Assembly (NCBI GenBank): GCA_934317185.1
Contig: CAKREJ010000058.1
Location: 1-9,738, forward strand
Origin: an uncultured Anaerobutyricum sp.
GTDB taxonomy: Bacteria > Bacillota > Clostridia > Lachnospirales > Lachnospiraceae
Direction: 5' to 3'
DNA length: 9,738 nt
Shown here: positions 1 through 6,597 of the stretch, in pieces
How the letters are laid out: each line of letters starts with the position of its first letter
How positions within the stretch are numbered: position 1 is the first letter of the stretch
Notes under the pieces: generated by a model
Database searches by the model: none
Seen by the model: only the letters and a program-made list of their open reading frames with translations
Told to the model about the DNA's origin: nothing
Program-made: the position numbers and the translations under genes

Positions 1-3
1 TAA

Positions 4-35
4 TAATTAACATAGATAACTAACATTGTTAATTA
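4..35. promoter_or_regulatory. 9-bp inverted repeat upstream of citrate synthase
   Basis: TAATTAACA at 4-12 and TGTTAATTA at 27-35 are exact reverse complements separated by 14 nt. The repeat ends 19 nt before the citrate synthase ATG, so it could be an operator or a 5'-UTR hairpin. It is made almost only of A and T, which makes a chance match quite possible. The promoter itself is not recognisable and probably lies left of the window. Confidence 0.25.
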
Positions 36-54
36 AGAAAGAGATGGTGATAGA

Positions 55-1425
55 ATGAATGAATATTCAATGATGACGCAGGAGCTGCAGGACCTGGCTG
101 CACTTTCTATGGAGCACGGCCAGATTCCTTCAGGCCTGTATGACCAGTACCATGTACTGAGAGGTCTTCGTGATGTGAACGGTAAAGGTGTACTGGCAGG
201 ACTTACAGATATTTCCACCATCACCTCTTCCAAAGAAGTCGATGGAAAGATGGTTCCGTGTGATGGAGAGCTACGTTACCGTGGCTATGATATACATGAA
301 CTGGTAGACGGCTTTGTAGCAGAGCAGAGATTTGGATACGAGGAAGTTGCATATCTCCTTATCTTTGGACGTTTACCGCAGCAGAAGGAGCTTCAGGAAT
401 TCCAGAAGCTTCTCGGAAGCTATCGAACACTGCCGACGAACTTTGTGCGTGACGTTATTATGAAGGCACCGGGTAAGGATATGATGAATACATTGCAAAG
501 AGGTGTACTTACTTTATACGGATATGATGATATGGCAGATGATATTTCTGTACCGAACGTACTCCGTCAGTGCCTCCAGCTTACAAGTACCGTACCTTTA
601 CTCGCAGTTTATGGTTATCAGGCATATAATCACTATGTGGAGGGTAAGAGCTTCTATATCCATTCTCCAAAGCCGGAGCTTTCTACTGCTGAGAATATTC
701 TTCGTATGTTACGCCCGAATAAGAAGTATACACCATTAGAGGCGAGAGTTTTAGATGTTGCCCTGGTACTTCACATGGATCACGGCGGTGGTAACAACTC
801 TACATTTACCAATCATGTAGTAACTTCTTCAGGAACGGATACATACTCTGCGATGGCAGCCTCTCTGGGTTCACTGAAAGGACCGAAACACGGTGGTGCG
901 AATATTAAGGTTGTACATATGTTTGATGAGATGAAGCAGGAAGTAAAAGATTGGGAAGATGAGGATGAGATTAAGAACTATCTTCTTAAGCTCCTTAACA
1001 AAGAAGCCTTTGACCATAGTGGTTTAATCTACGGAATGGGACATGCCGTGTACTCCATTTCTGACCCAAGAGCAAGAATCTTCAAAGGTTTCCTTGACAA
1101 GCTTGCAAGAGAGAAGGGGTATGATGAAGAATTTGAATTCTACGACAGAGTAGAGAAGCTTGCGGTACAGACAATTCAGGAGAAGCGTCGTATTTACAAG
1201 GGAGTAAGTGCGAACATCGACTTCTACAGCGGATTTATGTATCGAATCTTAGGTCTGCCAGATCAGCTCTTTACCCCTATGTTTGCCGTAGCACGTATGG
1301 TCGGCTGGAGTGCACATCGTTTAGAGGAGCTGATGAACTGTGACAAGATTATCCGTCCGGCATATCAGAGCGTGGCGATGGATAAAGAATATGTTCCGAT
1401 GCACGACAGAATTATCGCCGAATAG
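55..1425 (+). CDS. gltA: Citrate synthase
   Basis: Condenses acetyl-CoA with oxaloacetate to citrate in the cytoplasm. In anaerobic Clostridia this usually feeds 2-oxoglutarate and glutamate synthesis rather than a full TCA cycle. The 456-residue protein has the family landmarks in order: H243 in DHGGGNNSTF, H279 in GPKHGGAN, H330 in GMGHAVY followed by DPRAR, and catalytic D389 in SANIDFYSG. Near the C-terminus, GWSAHRLEE (417-425) takes the place of the usual GWxAHWxEQ. Length and the roughly 60-residue N-terminal extension before the first core helices fit the forms seen in Clostridia. The ATG at 55 is preceded by a weak Shine-Dalgarno (GGTGA at 46-50); Met6 and Met7 are alternative starts without better sites. 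No aconitase or isocitrate dehydrogenase gene follows, so partners, if clustered, lie upstream. Citrate versus 2-methylcitrate preference cannot be settled here, but citrate synthase is the likelier role. Confidence 0.95.
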   Translation: MNEYSMMTQELQDLAALSMEHGQIPSGLYDQYHVLRGLRDVNGKGVLAGLTDISTITSSKEVDGKMVPCDGELRYRGYDIHELVDGFVAEQRFGYEEVAYLLIFGRLPQQKELQEFQKLLGSYRTLPTNFVRDVIMKAPGKDMMNTLQRGVLTLYGYDDMADDISVPNVLRQCLQLTSTVPLLAVYGYQAYNHYVEGKSFYIHSPKPELSTAENILRMLRPNKKYTPLEARVLDVALVLHMDHGGGNNSTFTNHVVTSSGTDTYSAMAASLGSLKGPKHGGANIKVVHMFDEMKQEVKDWEDEDEIKNYLLKLLNKEAFDHSGLIYGMGHAVYSISDPRARIFKGFLDKLAREKGYDEEFEFYDRVEKLAVQTIQEKRRIYKGVSANIDFYSGFMYRILGLPDQLFTPMFAVARMVGWSAHRLEELMNCDKIIRPAYQSVAMDKEYVPMHDRIIAE

Positions 1426-1430
1426 GCGGG

Positions 1431-1447
1431 AATGCCGAGGCATTTTT
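1431..1447 (+). terminator. Weak hairpin after citrate synthase, possible attenuating terminator
   Basis: AATGC (1431-1435) and GCATT (1440-1444) form a 5-bp stem around CGAG, followed by a short T run (1443-1447), starting 6 nt after the citrate synthase stop. The stem is too short for an efficient terminator, so some read-through into the MarR gene is likely. Confidence 0.25.
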
Positions 1448-1475
1448 AACATAAAGGAAGATGAATAAGTAAGAC

Positions 1476-1585
1476 GCAGGTTACGGCGTTCCATATCAGG
1501 AGATATGAAAAAGAAGAAAGGAGCAGGTTACTGCAGAACAGGTAACCATATAAGAAGGAAGACCTTTTTATAAGTTTTCGGTAAC
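1476..1585. promoter_or_regulatory. Cluster of GGTTAC/GGTAAC elements before the MarR gene
   Basis: The 9-mer GCAGGTTAC occurs at 1476-1484 and again at 1523-1531. Inverted copies follow as GGTAACC at 1541-1547 and GGTAAC at 1580-1585. The second and third copies form a dyad (GGTTAC, 10 nt, GTAACC). Clustered dyads next to a MarR-family gene are typical of autoregulatory operators, so this is a candidate binding region for the regulator itself. No convincing -35/-10 pair is visible within it. Function is inferred from position only. Confidence 0.3.
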
Positions 1586-1591
1586 AGAAAT

Positions 1592-2083
1592 ATGGAAACG
1601 AAGGACACAGGTAGTTCTGACTGGCCAGAAGACCAACCTCAGACAGAACAGAAGGTGACTTTAGAAGATTATCAACAGTTAATCATTCAGATGAGAAGAG
1701 CGAATGTTCAGTTTCAACAGATGTGTAACATTCCGTCAGGCGAGCTGACGATGTTACTCACCCTGCGACGGCTCTTATTAGCGAAGACATTTGTCATTCC
1801 ATCCGATATCGGAGATGCGATGAAGCTGTCAAGGCCAGCCGTATCCCGAATGCTTCATAATCTTGAACGTAAAGGCTATTTGGAAATGAAAAGCAGTGAA
1901 GAAGATCACCGCTATGTCAAAGTACAGTTTACCCAGAGCGGACGAGAACTCATCACCGAAGAATTAGAAAAGTGCGTGAAGCTTTTAGAGAGGGTAAAAG
2001 ATCGAATGGGAGAAAGGGACATGAATCAGTTCCTTTACTACTATAGCGAATTCTGTAGTATTTTGGTAGATGAGATGTTTTGA
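1592..2083 (+). CDS. MarR-family winged-helix transcriptional regulator
   Basis: A 163-residue DNA-binding protein of the MarR/SlyA family, expected to act as a homodimer on inverted repeats, with release by a small ligand or a redox signal. After a polar tail of about 22 residues, the dimerisation helix begins near L24. The winged-helix domain spans about 50-115: recognition helix SRPAVSRMLHNLERKGYL (80-97) and a wing with the family D-x-R signature (D105, R107 in DHRYVKVQFT). The C-terminal helices (116-163) complete the dimer interface. C45 and C126 region cysteines (C45, C128, C155) are present, but nothing shows redox sensing. The start is uncertain: an in-frame stop at 1571-1573 blocks extension, no Shine-Dalgarno precedes 1592, and the next starts (GTG codon 22, Met34) are no better. 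It lies 166 nt after citrate synthase on the same strand, so it may be co-transcribed. Targets are unknown. Confidence 0.88.
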   Translation: METKDTGSSDWPEDQPQTEQKVTLEDYQQLIIQMRRANVQFQQMCNIPSGELTMLLTLRRLLLAKTFVIPSDIGDAMKLSRPAVSRMLHNLERKGYLEMKSSEEDHRYVKVQFTQSGRELITEELEKCVKLLERVKDRMGERDMNQFLYYYSEFCSILVDEMF

Positions 2084-2098
2084 TACACAAACAAAAGG

Positions 2099-2118
2099 AA
2101 GAATGTCCGGACATTCTT
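2099..2118. repeat. Perfect 20-bp palindrome
   Basis: AAGAATGTCCGGACATTCTT is a complete 20-bp palindrome beginning 16 nt after the MarR stop codon. In RNA it would fold as an 8-bp stem with a CCGG loop, but no U tract follows, so it is not an intrinsic terminator. It could be a protein-binding site or an mRNA-end hairpin. A perfect palindrome of this length is not expected by chance in a window this size. Confidence 0.6.
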
Positions 2119-2157
2119 AAACTGGTATGTATCATAGCTGGAAAAATTGATGTTAAA

Positions 2158-2199
2158 GCATCCTAATAAAAATTGAGAGTATTCTAATAAAATAATAAA
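2158..2199. repeat. Tandem 21-bp imperfect direct repeat
   Basis: Two adjacent 21-bp units (2158-2178 and 2179-2199) agree at 14 of 21 positions, with the shared core CTAATAAAA at 2163-2171 and 2184-2192. They sit between the MarR gene and its terminator. Spacing of two helical turns can suit dimeric binding, but the AT-rich core also makes chance similarity easy. No function is assigned. Confidence 0.35.
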
Positions 2200-2200
2200 G

Positions 2201-2253
2201 AAGGAAGTCTTATCCGTCTATATCAGACAGCTTGGATAGGACTTCCTTTTTTT
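2201..2253 (+). terminator. Strong intrinsic terminator of the MarR transcript
   Basis: A 15-bp stem (2201-2215 with 2234-2248, one G-U pair) is followed by a run of seven T at 2247-2253. The 18-nt apical region holds a further small stem, GTCT/AGAC at 2216-2219 and 2225-2228. It lies between convergent genes. The complementary strand has a looser U-rich stretch after the stem, so it may also stop leftward mazG transcripts. Confidence 0.88.
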
Positions 2254-2279
2254 ATTATTTAAAATAATTAAAATACAAT

Positions 2280-2294
2280 GCTTCATGCTGAAGC
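2280..2294 (-). terminator. Candidate mazG terminator hairpin
   Basis: On the minus strand, 17 nt past the mazG stop, a 6-bp stem (2289-2294 with 2280-2285) around a 3-nt loop is followed by a U-rich but interrupted stretch (2279 down to about 2260). A separate 10-bp palindrome, GAGAATTCTC (2300-2309), lies between it and the stop codon. The hairpin is short, so this is a weak terminator, possibly backed up by the stem at 2201-2248. Confidence 0.35.
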
Positions 2295-2310
2295 TCTTAG
2301 AGAATTCTCC

Positions 2311-3021
2311 TTAAAAATCTTCCAGTTTCTTTAAAAGAGCCATCTCCCCTGAAACTTTATATTTAGCACAGAAGCGGCACAGTGTAAACAGAACTTCTCC
2401 TAACTTCTCAGATAACTCCTCATCACTCTGGAACTGCTTCTTAGGGTATTCGCCGGCAGTGTCAAGCTGTAGATTAATAACCGAAGTAAGCAGATCCTTG
2501 CATATATCTTCATCAGTGGTAGATAACATACCGGCGGCGGCAGCCTTTTTTGCAATCTTTTGACCACGGATGAGTGCAGGAAAGCTGTCAGGAATGAGGT
2601 CAATCGTTTCTCTAAAAGAAGACTGTTTATGCCCTTCTTCCTGTGCCTTTAGCTTCTCCCAGTCTTCCTGCTGTTCTTCAACGCTGCTATACTGGCGGCC
2701 GGCAAATACATGAGGATGACGGTGGATCATCTTGCGGGCAATTCCGTCAATTACATCTTCAATGGCGAATTCGCCGTTATCCTCAGCCACCTGTGATTGT
2801 AAAAGCACCTGAAATAAAAGGTCACCGAGTTCTTCCTTTAAATTAGAACAGTCACCGGTCTTCGTAAGGTCGGATACTGCCTGATTCACTTCGTAAGCTT
2901 CCTCTAATGTATATAACTTAAGAGATTCATGCGTCTGCGATCTGTCCCACGGGCAGCCATTCTCCCCACGAAGCGTAGCAACAATCGCCTGTAATTCCTG
3001 AAAATTAAACTTTTTATTCAT
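2311..3021 (-). CDS. mazG: MazG-family nucleoside triphosphate pyrophosphohydrolase
   Basis: Hydrolyses (d)NTPs to NMP and pyrophosphate, a house-cleaning activity against non-canonical nucleotides; in E. coli it also affects ppGpp levels. The 236-residue protein opens with ENGCPWDRSQTHESL (20-34). The metal-binding set follows: E40, E41 and E44 in LEEAYE, then E63, E64 and D67 in KEELGDLLF. RHPHVF is at 101-106. This N-terminal domain looks catalytically complete. The second MazG domain is eroded: its metal-site segment reads SEKLGEVLF (204-212) instead of EExxD, and no clear EExxE helix precedes it. The protein is also somewhat shorter than the roughly 260-residue E. coli form. AAAGGAGAGG (complement of 3029-3038) gives an excellent Shine-Dalgarno 7 nt from the ATG. 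It is a single-gene unit, divergent from the C39 peptidase gene and convergent with the MarR gene. Confidence 0.95.
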   Translation of the reverse strand: MNKKFNFQELQAIVATLRGENGCPWDRSQTHESLKLYTLEEAYEVNQAVSDLTKTGDCSNLKEELGDLLFQVLLQSQVAEDNGEFAIEDVIDGIARKMIHRHPHVFAGRQYSSVEEQQEDWEKLKAQEEGHKQSSFRETIDLIPDSFPALIRGQKIAKKAAAAGMLSTTDEDICKDLLTSVINLQLDTAGEYPKKQFQSDEELSEKLGEVLFTLCRFCAKYKVSGEMALLKKLEDF

Positions 3022-3069
3022 AAGTATACCTCTCCTTTGGGTAAAATAAGTAATTCTTAAATATGCAAA

Positions 3070-3089
3070 ACAATAGAAAAGACTATTGT
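3070..3089. promoter_or_regulatory. Dyad ACAATAG-N6-CTATTGT between divergent genes
   Basis: ACAATAG (3070-3076) and CTATTGT (3083-3089) form a perfect 7-bp inverted repeat with a 6-nt centre. It overlaps the candidate -35 of the rightward promoter and lies inside the leader of the leftward mazG transcript, so a protein bound here could affect both. The 20-bp size suits MarR- or TetR-type dimers. No experimental or family match is claimed. Confidence 0.35.
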
Positions 3090-3114
3090 AAAAATATGTT
3101 ATTTGTTCTATTAT
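3086..3114 (+). promoter_or_regulatory. Candidate sigma-A promoter for the C39 peptidase gene
   Basis: TTGTAA (3086-3091), a 17-bp spacer and TATTAT (3109-3114) give a reasonable vegetative promoter. Transcription would start near 3121, leaving a leader of about 60 nt before the ATG at 3182. Confidence 0.55.
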
Positions 3115-3115
3115 A
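3110..3115 (-). promoter_or_regulatory. mazG: Candidate -10 of mazG, overlapping the rightward -10
   Basis: The complement of 3110-3115 reads TATAAT, a perfect -10 for leftward transcription, and shares five bases with the rightward -10. No good -35 is found at 16-18 nt, so the call rests on the -10 alone. A start near 3103 would leave a leader of about 80 nt before the mazG ATG. Confidence 0.4.
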
Positions 3116-3181
3116 TCAATAAGTCACGAAAAAATCTACATCAACTATAAAAGAATATCTAAAAGAAAGAAGGCAGGATTA

Positions 3182-4765
3182 ATGAACAACTTTGGACGGA
3201 CAGTACTGGCATTGGGGTTAAGTACAGTCATGACATTTACGAATCCGGGATGCTTTTTTCAGGCGGACAGAGAACTGATAAGCGTTCATGCGGCAGAGGA
3301 GAAGACTTCGCAGAGCAGAACAGCAGCACAAGGGGATGCTGTGAGCGGTTTGGAAGAAGGGGAGAGTACGATAGAAGTGACAACAGAGAAGAAGGAGGAG
3401 ACTACGACAGCGACAGGCAGTAAGGAGGATCAGACTTCTTCCGAGAACAATACCGGAAGCACTGGGGATACAGAAGCTTCTAAGAGCGAGAGTACGACAG
3501 AGAGCAGCACAGGTGAAGAGGACACACAACATACCGAAAGTACAGCTGCAGATAAGACGAAGAAGCATACCGGAGGAACTTCCGAGGCATCTGCACCGGA
3601 TACAGCCGAGACATCCGGGAAGAAGAACGAAGACAGCACGAGTCAGAATCCGGAGAAGAAGATTTCTTCAAGAGAGGCTTCGGAGATAAAGGTAGAGAAG
3701 TCGGCTAAGGATATTACAGGCGAGCTGGCAGAGGAATCCGCACCGGGAGGCAGTGACAGGACAAGCACCTTTATTCCTAAGATTTATAACGATACACGAC
3801 TTGCGATGAAGAATAACAAGGAGTATATCGCAGGATATGTATATTTTAATCAGACAGACAGTGCGTGGAATCAGAATGGCTACTGTATTGCGAAGGCAGG
3901 CTGCGGTCCTACGTCTATGGCAGTCGTGATCACTTCTCTTACAGGGAAGTGGGTTACACCACTTGATACTGCCATATGGGGATACCGGCACGGCTTTTAT
4001 TCAAGAGAAGGTTCCGCACATGAGATGATACCGGCGATGGCAGCAGCTTACGGCCTAAAGTGTCAGGGTGCAGGCACGAATTATAATGCGATCAAGAACG
4101 TTCTAAAGGCGGGGAATCCGGTCGTATGTCTCATGGGACCGGGGTACTTTACCCGTGGTGGACATTTCATGGTATTAGTAGCGATTGATAAGAATGATTG
4201 CGTAACAGTAGCAGATGTCGGAAGCCGGACACGTTCCGCTTACAAATACAGGCTTTCTGATGTGATCGCACAGTCAAAGGGAGCTGGTGCAGGAGGACCG
4301 TTCTGGATTATTTCCTGTGATAAGAAGAGTGGGGCGAAGCGTCATAGAACACAGGCGATTAAGGACTACACACAGGAAGACCTGGTGGAAGACTTTGCAG
4401 ATACTTCCTATATGAAGCTAAAGGGAGAGCTTCCGGATACGTTAAAGCAAGAGAAGAAGGACGTATCTGTGAAGAAGGTAGTCTCCATCCTCACTATGTC
4501 AACAGGTAAGAGTCTTTTTGATACGGTAAAGGCAGGTAAGAGAAGTGCCCTCGCAGGCTTTAACAGTAGCGGTTCCGGTATTCTTGCACCAATCAGTCAG
4601 GATAAACAGGTTATTATCACGGATAAGAATCCGGATAGCCGTAAGGCATTAGATCCGGCAGTCACACTGAAGCAGGATATTGCGAAAAGGCAGTGGGAGA
4701 AAAGGCTTGATTTAAGCTGGATGGATGATTATCTGAGAGGAACCTTAAAGAAACCATCATTATAA
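3182..4765 (+). CDS. Secreted C39-like cysteine peptidase with long Ser/Thr/Glu-rich stalk
   Basis: A 527-residue exported protein. Residues 1-37 form a probable signal peptide, with a hydrophobic stretch at 7-19 and a signal peptidase I site after VHA (35-37). NPGC at 21-24 is not a proper lipobox. Residues 38-195 are low complexity, rich in S, T, E and K, like a wall-spanning linker. Residues 196-380 resemble the peptidase C39-like fold (Peptidase_C39_2): Q224 before the nucleophile, C241 in AGCGPTSMA, H328 in GGHFMVL and D345 in VADVG form a complete catalytic set. Residues 381-527 are lysine-rich and match nothing I know. There is no LPxTG motif or second membrane segment, so it is probably secreted or held non-covalently. 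The substrate is unknown; the absence of an ABC transporter argues against bacteriocin leader processing. The start is supported by GAAAGAAGG (3165-3173). It sits 25 nt before the glycerophosphotransferase gene, probably in one transcript. Confidence 0.85.
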   Translation: MNNFGRTVLALGLSTVMTFTNPGCFFQADRELISVHAAEEKTSQSRTAAQGDAVSGLEEGESTIEVTTEKKEETTTATGSKEDQTSSENNTGSTGDTEASKSESTTESSTGEEDTQHTESTAADKTKKHTGGTSEASAPDTAETSGKKNEDSTSQNPEKKISSREASEIKVEKSAKDITGELAEESAPGGSDRTSTFIPKIYNDTRLAMKNNKEYIAGYVYFNQTDSAWNQNGYCIAKAGCGPTSMAVVITSLTGKWVTPLDTAIWGYRHGFYSREGSAHEMIPAMAAAYGLKCQGAGTNYNAIKNVLKAGNPVVCLMGPGYFTRGGHFMVLVAIDKNDCVTVADVGSRTRSAYKYRLSDVIAQSKGAGAGGPFWIISCDKKSGAKRHRTQAIKDYTQEDLVEDFADTSYMKLKGELPDTLKQEKKDVSVKKVVSILTMSTGKSLFDTVKAGKRSALAGFNSSGSGILAPISQDKQVIITDKNPDSRKALDPAVTLKQDIAKRQWEKRLDLSWMDDYLRGTLKKPSL

Positions 4766-4790
4766 TATTATTAATAAGTGGATAAAAGTT

Positions 4791-6443
4791 ATGAGAAAGA
4801 TGAATTACAGAGTTACAGTAAACATAACACAAAAGACGATGAAGCTTGGCTTTCGTGCCAGACTGCCGGAAGAGATGAAGGATAGGAGAATCCGGGTACA
4901 GGCAGTATTTACACAAAGACAGGCAGAACGTCGTTTCCCGATGGAAGTAGTTATTGAAGAGGGGGAGGTAGGAGAGCAGATTCGAGCAGACGCAGAGATA
5001 CTGCTGCCGTATGTATTTTACAGTCCGCCACGCCATAAGGTGAATGTTGTTTTTGCCCTTTGGTGCGGAGCGGAAGAAATCTACTTAGACGAGCAGCCGT
5101 TCCCGGTTCAAAAGGAGCTATTTGCCAGAACAGAGATTGTGCGTAAGCGGAATCTGTTTAAGTTTGGACTCTGCTCTCTTGGATTACCTTTTTTACTGCT
5201 TCGGGACTACTTTAAGGAAGATAAGAATCTCCTTAAGGCATCGAAGCGGGCGAATGATACCGTATACCGGCTCAGCGGTTATAATTACAGTGCCAGACAG
5301 CAGAATACAGATTACTTTGCAGCAAGATATCGTAAATATGTGGCGAAGAATAAGGTGAATCCGAAGCAGATTCTCTTTTTGTCGGAAAGAGAACCGGAAC
5401 AGAACGGAAATCTTATGCTTGTTAAGAAGTGGTTTGAGGAGAATGAGCCGGATTTAGAGATTACGACATTTATTAATACGAGGACAGTAGACCAGCTTAA
5501 GAAGAAGGAGCTAAGGGACTGTGCCTGGAAATGTGCGACCTCTGCAGTTATCATTCTGGAAGATTTTTATCCACAGATCCACAGCATTCAGAAGCGGACG
5601 GAGACGAAGCTGATTCAGCTATGGCATGCCTGCGGAGCATTTAAGACCTTTGGACTTACCCGTATGGGTAAGCAGGGCGGAGCACCGCAGACCTCGATGA
5701 ATCACAGGAACTATGATTTCGTGCCGGTAAGCAGCGACACCGTAAGAGACATTTATGCGGAGGCATTCGGTATTTCCGGAAGTAAGGTACAGGCATTGGG
5801 CGTACCTCGTACCGACCTGCTGTTTGACTGGGAATACGAGGAGGAGAAGCGAAGAGAGCTTTATGAGAAGTATCCTGCATTTAAGGAGAATCGGGTAATC
5901 CTCTTTGCACCGACCTTCCGTGGAGACGGCAATAAAGACGCACATTACCCTGCCGATGCCTTTGATGTGGATCGCTTCATGGAGAAGCAGCCGGAAGATA
6001 CGGTGCTGATCCTTAAAAACCATCCATTTGTGAAGGAGAAGCTGCCGGTATCTGCACAGTGGCAGGAGCGGGTATTTGACTTAAGTGGGGAGGAGCATAT
6101 TAATGATCTTATGCTAATAAGCAACCTGCTCATTACCGATTACAGCTCCAGCGTATTTGAGGCAGCCATCCTTGAAGTGCCGATGCTTTTCTATGCCTTT
6201 GATGAGAAGAAATATATGGACAGCAGAGACTTTTACTTTGATTACGAGCAGTTCACACCGGGGCCGGTTGTCTCAGACTTTGAGGAATTGTGCGAAAAGG
6301 CATCCGGGATGTTAGAGGGGGCTGTCTCGGAGAATGAACAGAAAGATCTTGAGAACTTCCGTGAAGTCTTTTTAAGTGCAGTCGACGGCTGCAGTACAGA
6401 GCGGATTTGTAAGAAAATAAAAACAAACTATATAAAAAATTAA
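4791..6443 (+). CDS. CDP-glycerol:polyglycerophosphate glycerophosphotransferase-family protein
   Basis: Family enzymes (TagB/TagF, Glyphos_transf) move glycerol phosphate, or ribitol phosphate in some members, from a CDP-alditol to a lipid-linked or polymer acceptor at the inner face of the membrane. The 550-residue protein has the GT-B landmarks in its C-terminal half: IQLWHACGAFK (275-285, H279), YDFVPVSS (308-315), GVPRTDLLF (337-345), ILFAPTFRGDG (370-380), LILKNHPFV (406-414, H411), LLITDYSSSVFEAA (446-459) and FYFDYE (481-486). Residues 1-110 look like a separate beta-rich domain, and a short hydrophobic patch (123-138) may help membrane contact. The Shine-Dalgarno for ATG 4791 is weak (AAGTGG at 4775-4780), and Met4 is an alternative start. 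It follows the C39 peptidase by 25 nt with no terminator between. Teichoic- or lipoteichoic-like surface polymer synthesis is the likely role; the exact alditol and acceptor are unknown. Confidence 0.9.
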   Translation: MRKMNYRVTVNITQKTMKLGFRARLPEEMKDRRIRVQAVFTQRQAERRFPMEVVIEEGEVGEQIRADAEILLPYVFYSPPRHKVNVVFALWCGAEEIYLDEQPFPVQKELFARTEIVRKRNLFKFGLCSLGLPFLLLRDYFKEDKNLLKASKRANDTVYRLSGYNYSARQQNTDYFAARYRKYVAKNKVNPKQILFLSEREPEQNGNLMLVKKWFEENEPDLEITTFINTRTVDQLKKKELRDCAWKCATSAVIILEDFYPQIHSIQKRTETKLIQLWHACGAFKTFGLTRMGKQGGAPQTSMNHRNYDFVPVSSDTVRDIYAEAFGISGSKVQALGVPRTDLLFDWEYEEEKRRELYEKYPAFKENRVILFAPTFRGDGNKDAHYPADAFDVDRFMEKQPEDTVLILKNHPFVKEKLPVSAQWQERVFDLSGEEHINDLMLISNLLITDYSSSVFEAAILEVPMLFYAFDEKKYMDSRDFYFDYEQFTPGPVVSDFEELCEKASGMLEGAVSENEQKDLENFREVFLSAVDGCSTERICKKIKTNYIKN

Positions 6444-6493
6444 CAATAGTAAATGCATTATTTTAAAAAAATGTTATAAATTCATACAAAAAG

Positions 6494-6522
6494 TTGACAA
6501 CTCATGGAAAATAATATAAAAT
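6494..6522 (+). promoter_or_regulatory. Sigma-A promoter of the nucleotidylyltransferase gene
   Basis: TTGACA (6494-6499), a 17-bp spacer and TAAAAT (6517-6522) are one base from full consensus. Transcription would start near 6529, giving a leader of about 70 nt. No terminator is visible between the upstream gene (stop at 6443) and this promoter, so read-through from the C39/glycerophosphotransferase unit is also possible. Confidence 0.8.
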
Positions 6523-6523
6523 A

Positions 6524-6538
6524 TTGGAAACGATATAG
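6524..6538. promoter_or_regulatory. cre-like site overlapping the start point
   Basis: TTGGAAACGATATAG matches the catabolite-response consensus WTGNAARCGNWWWCA at every position except the final CA. It spans about -5 to +10 of the predicted start, a position where CcpA would repress. A similar incomplete match occurs at 8382-8396. With the right half incomplete this is tentative. Confidence 0.25.
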
Positions 6539-6597
6539 TTATACTTTGTTATAATTAAAACAGGAGAGTGCATTAGTTACTAAGGAGGACTAGATTC

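Noticed and set aside
1505..1573. 22-codon ORF (MKKKKGAGYC...) before and in frame with the MarR gene
   Set aside because: CAGGAG is just 2 nt from the ATG and the ORF is short. It could be a leader peptide, but nothing beyond position supports it.
3245..3256. Possible lipobox NPGC in the C39 protein's signal region
   Set aside because: It lacks the expected L/A/S residues at -3 and -2; an ordinary signal peptidase I site (VHA) follows at residues 35-37.
3218..3671. Long antisense reading frames opposite the Ser/Thr/Glu-rich stalk of the C39 peptidase gene
   Set aside because: They are the mirror of a low-complexity coding region, have no ribosome site, and show cysteine- and leucine-rich translations typical of shadows.
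4662..5036. 124-codon antisense ORF across the C39/glycerophosphotransferase junction
   Set aside because: It overlaps two well-supported genes on the other strand and has no Shine-Dalgarno or recognisable domain.
5619..6023. 134-codon antisense ORF inside the glycerophosphotransferase gene
   Set aside because: It lies wholly opposite conserved family motifs and has no family features itself.
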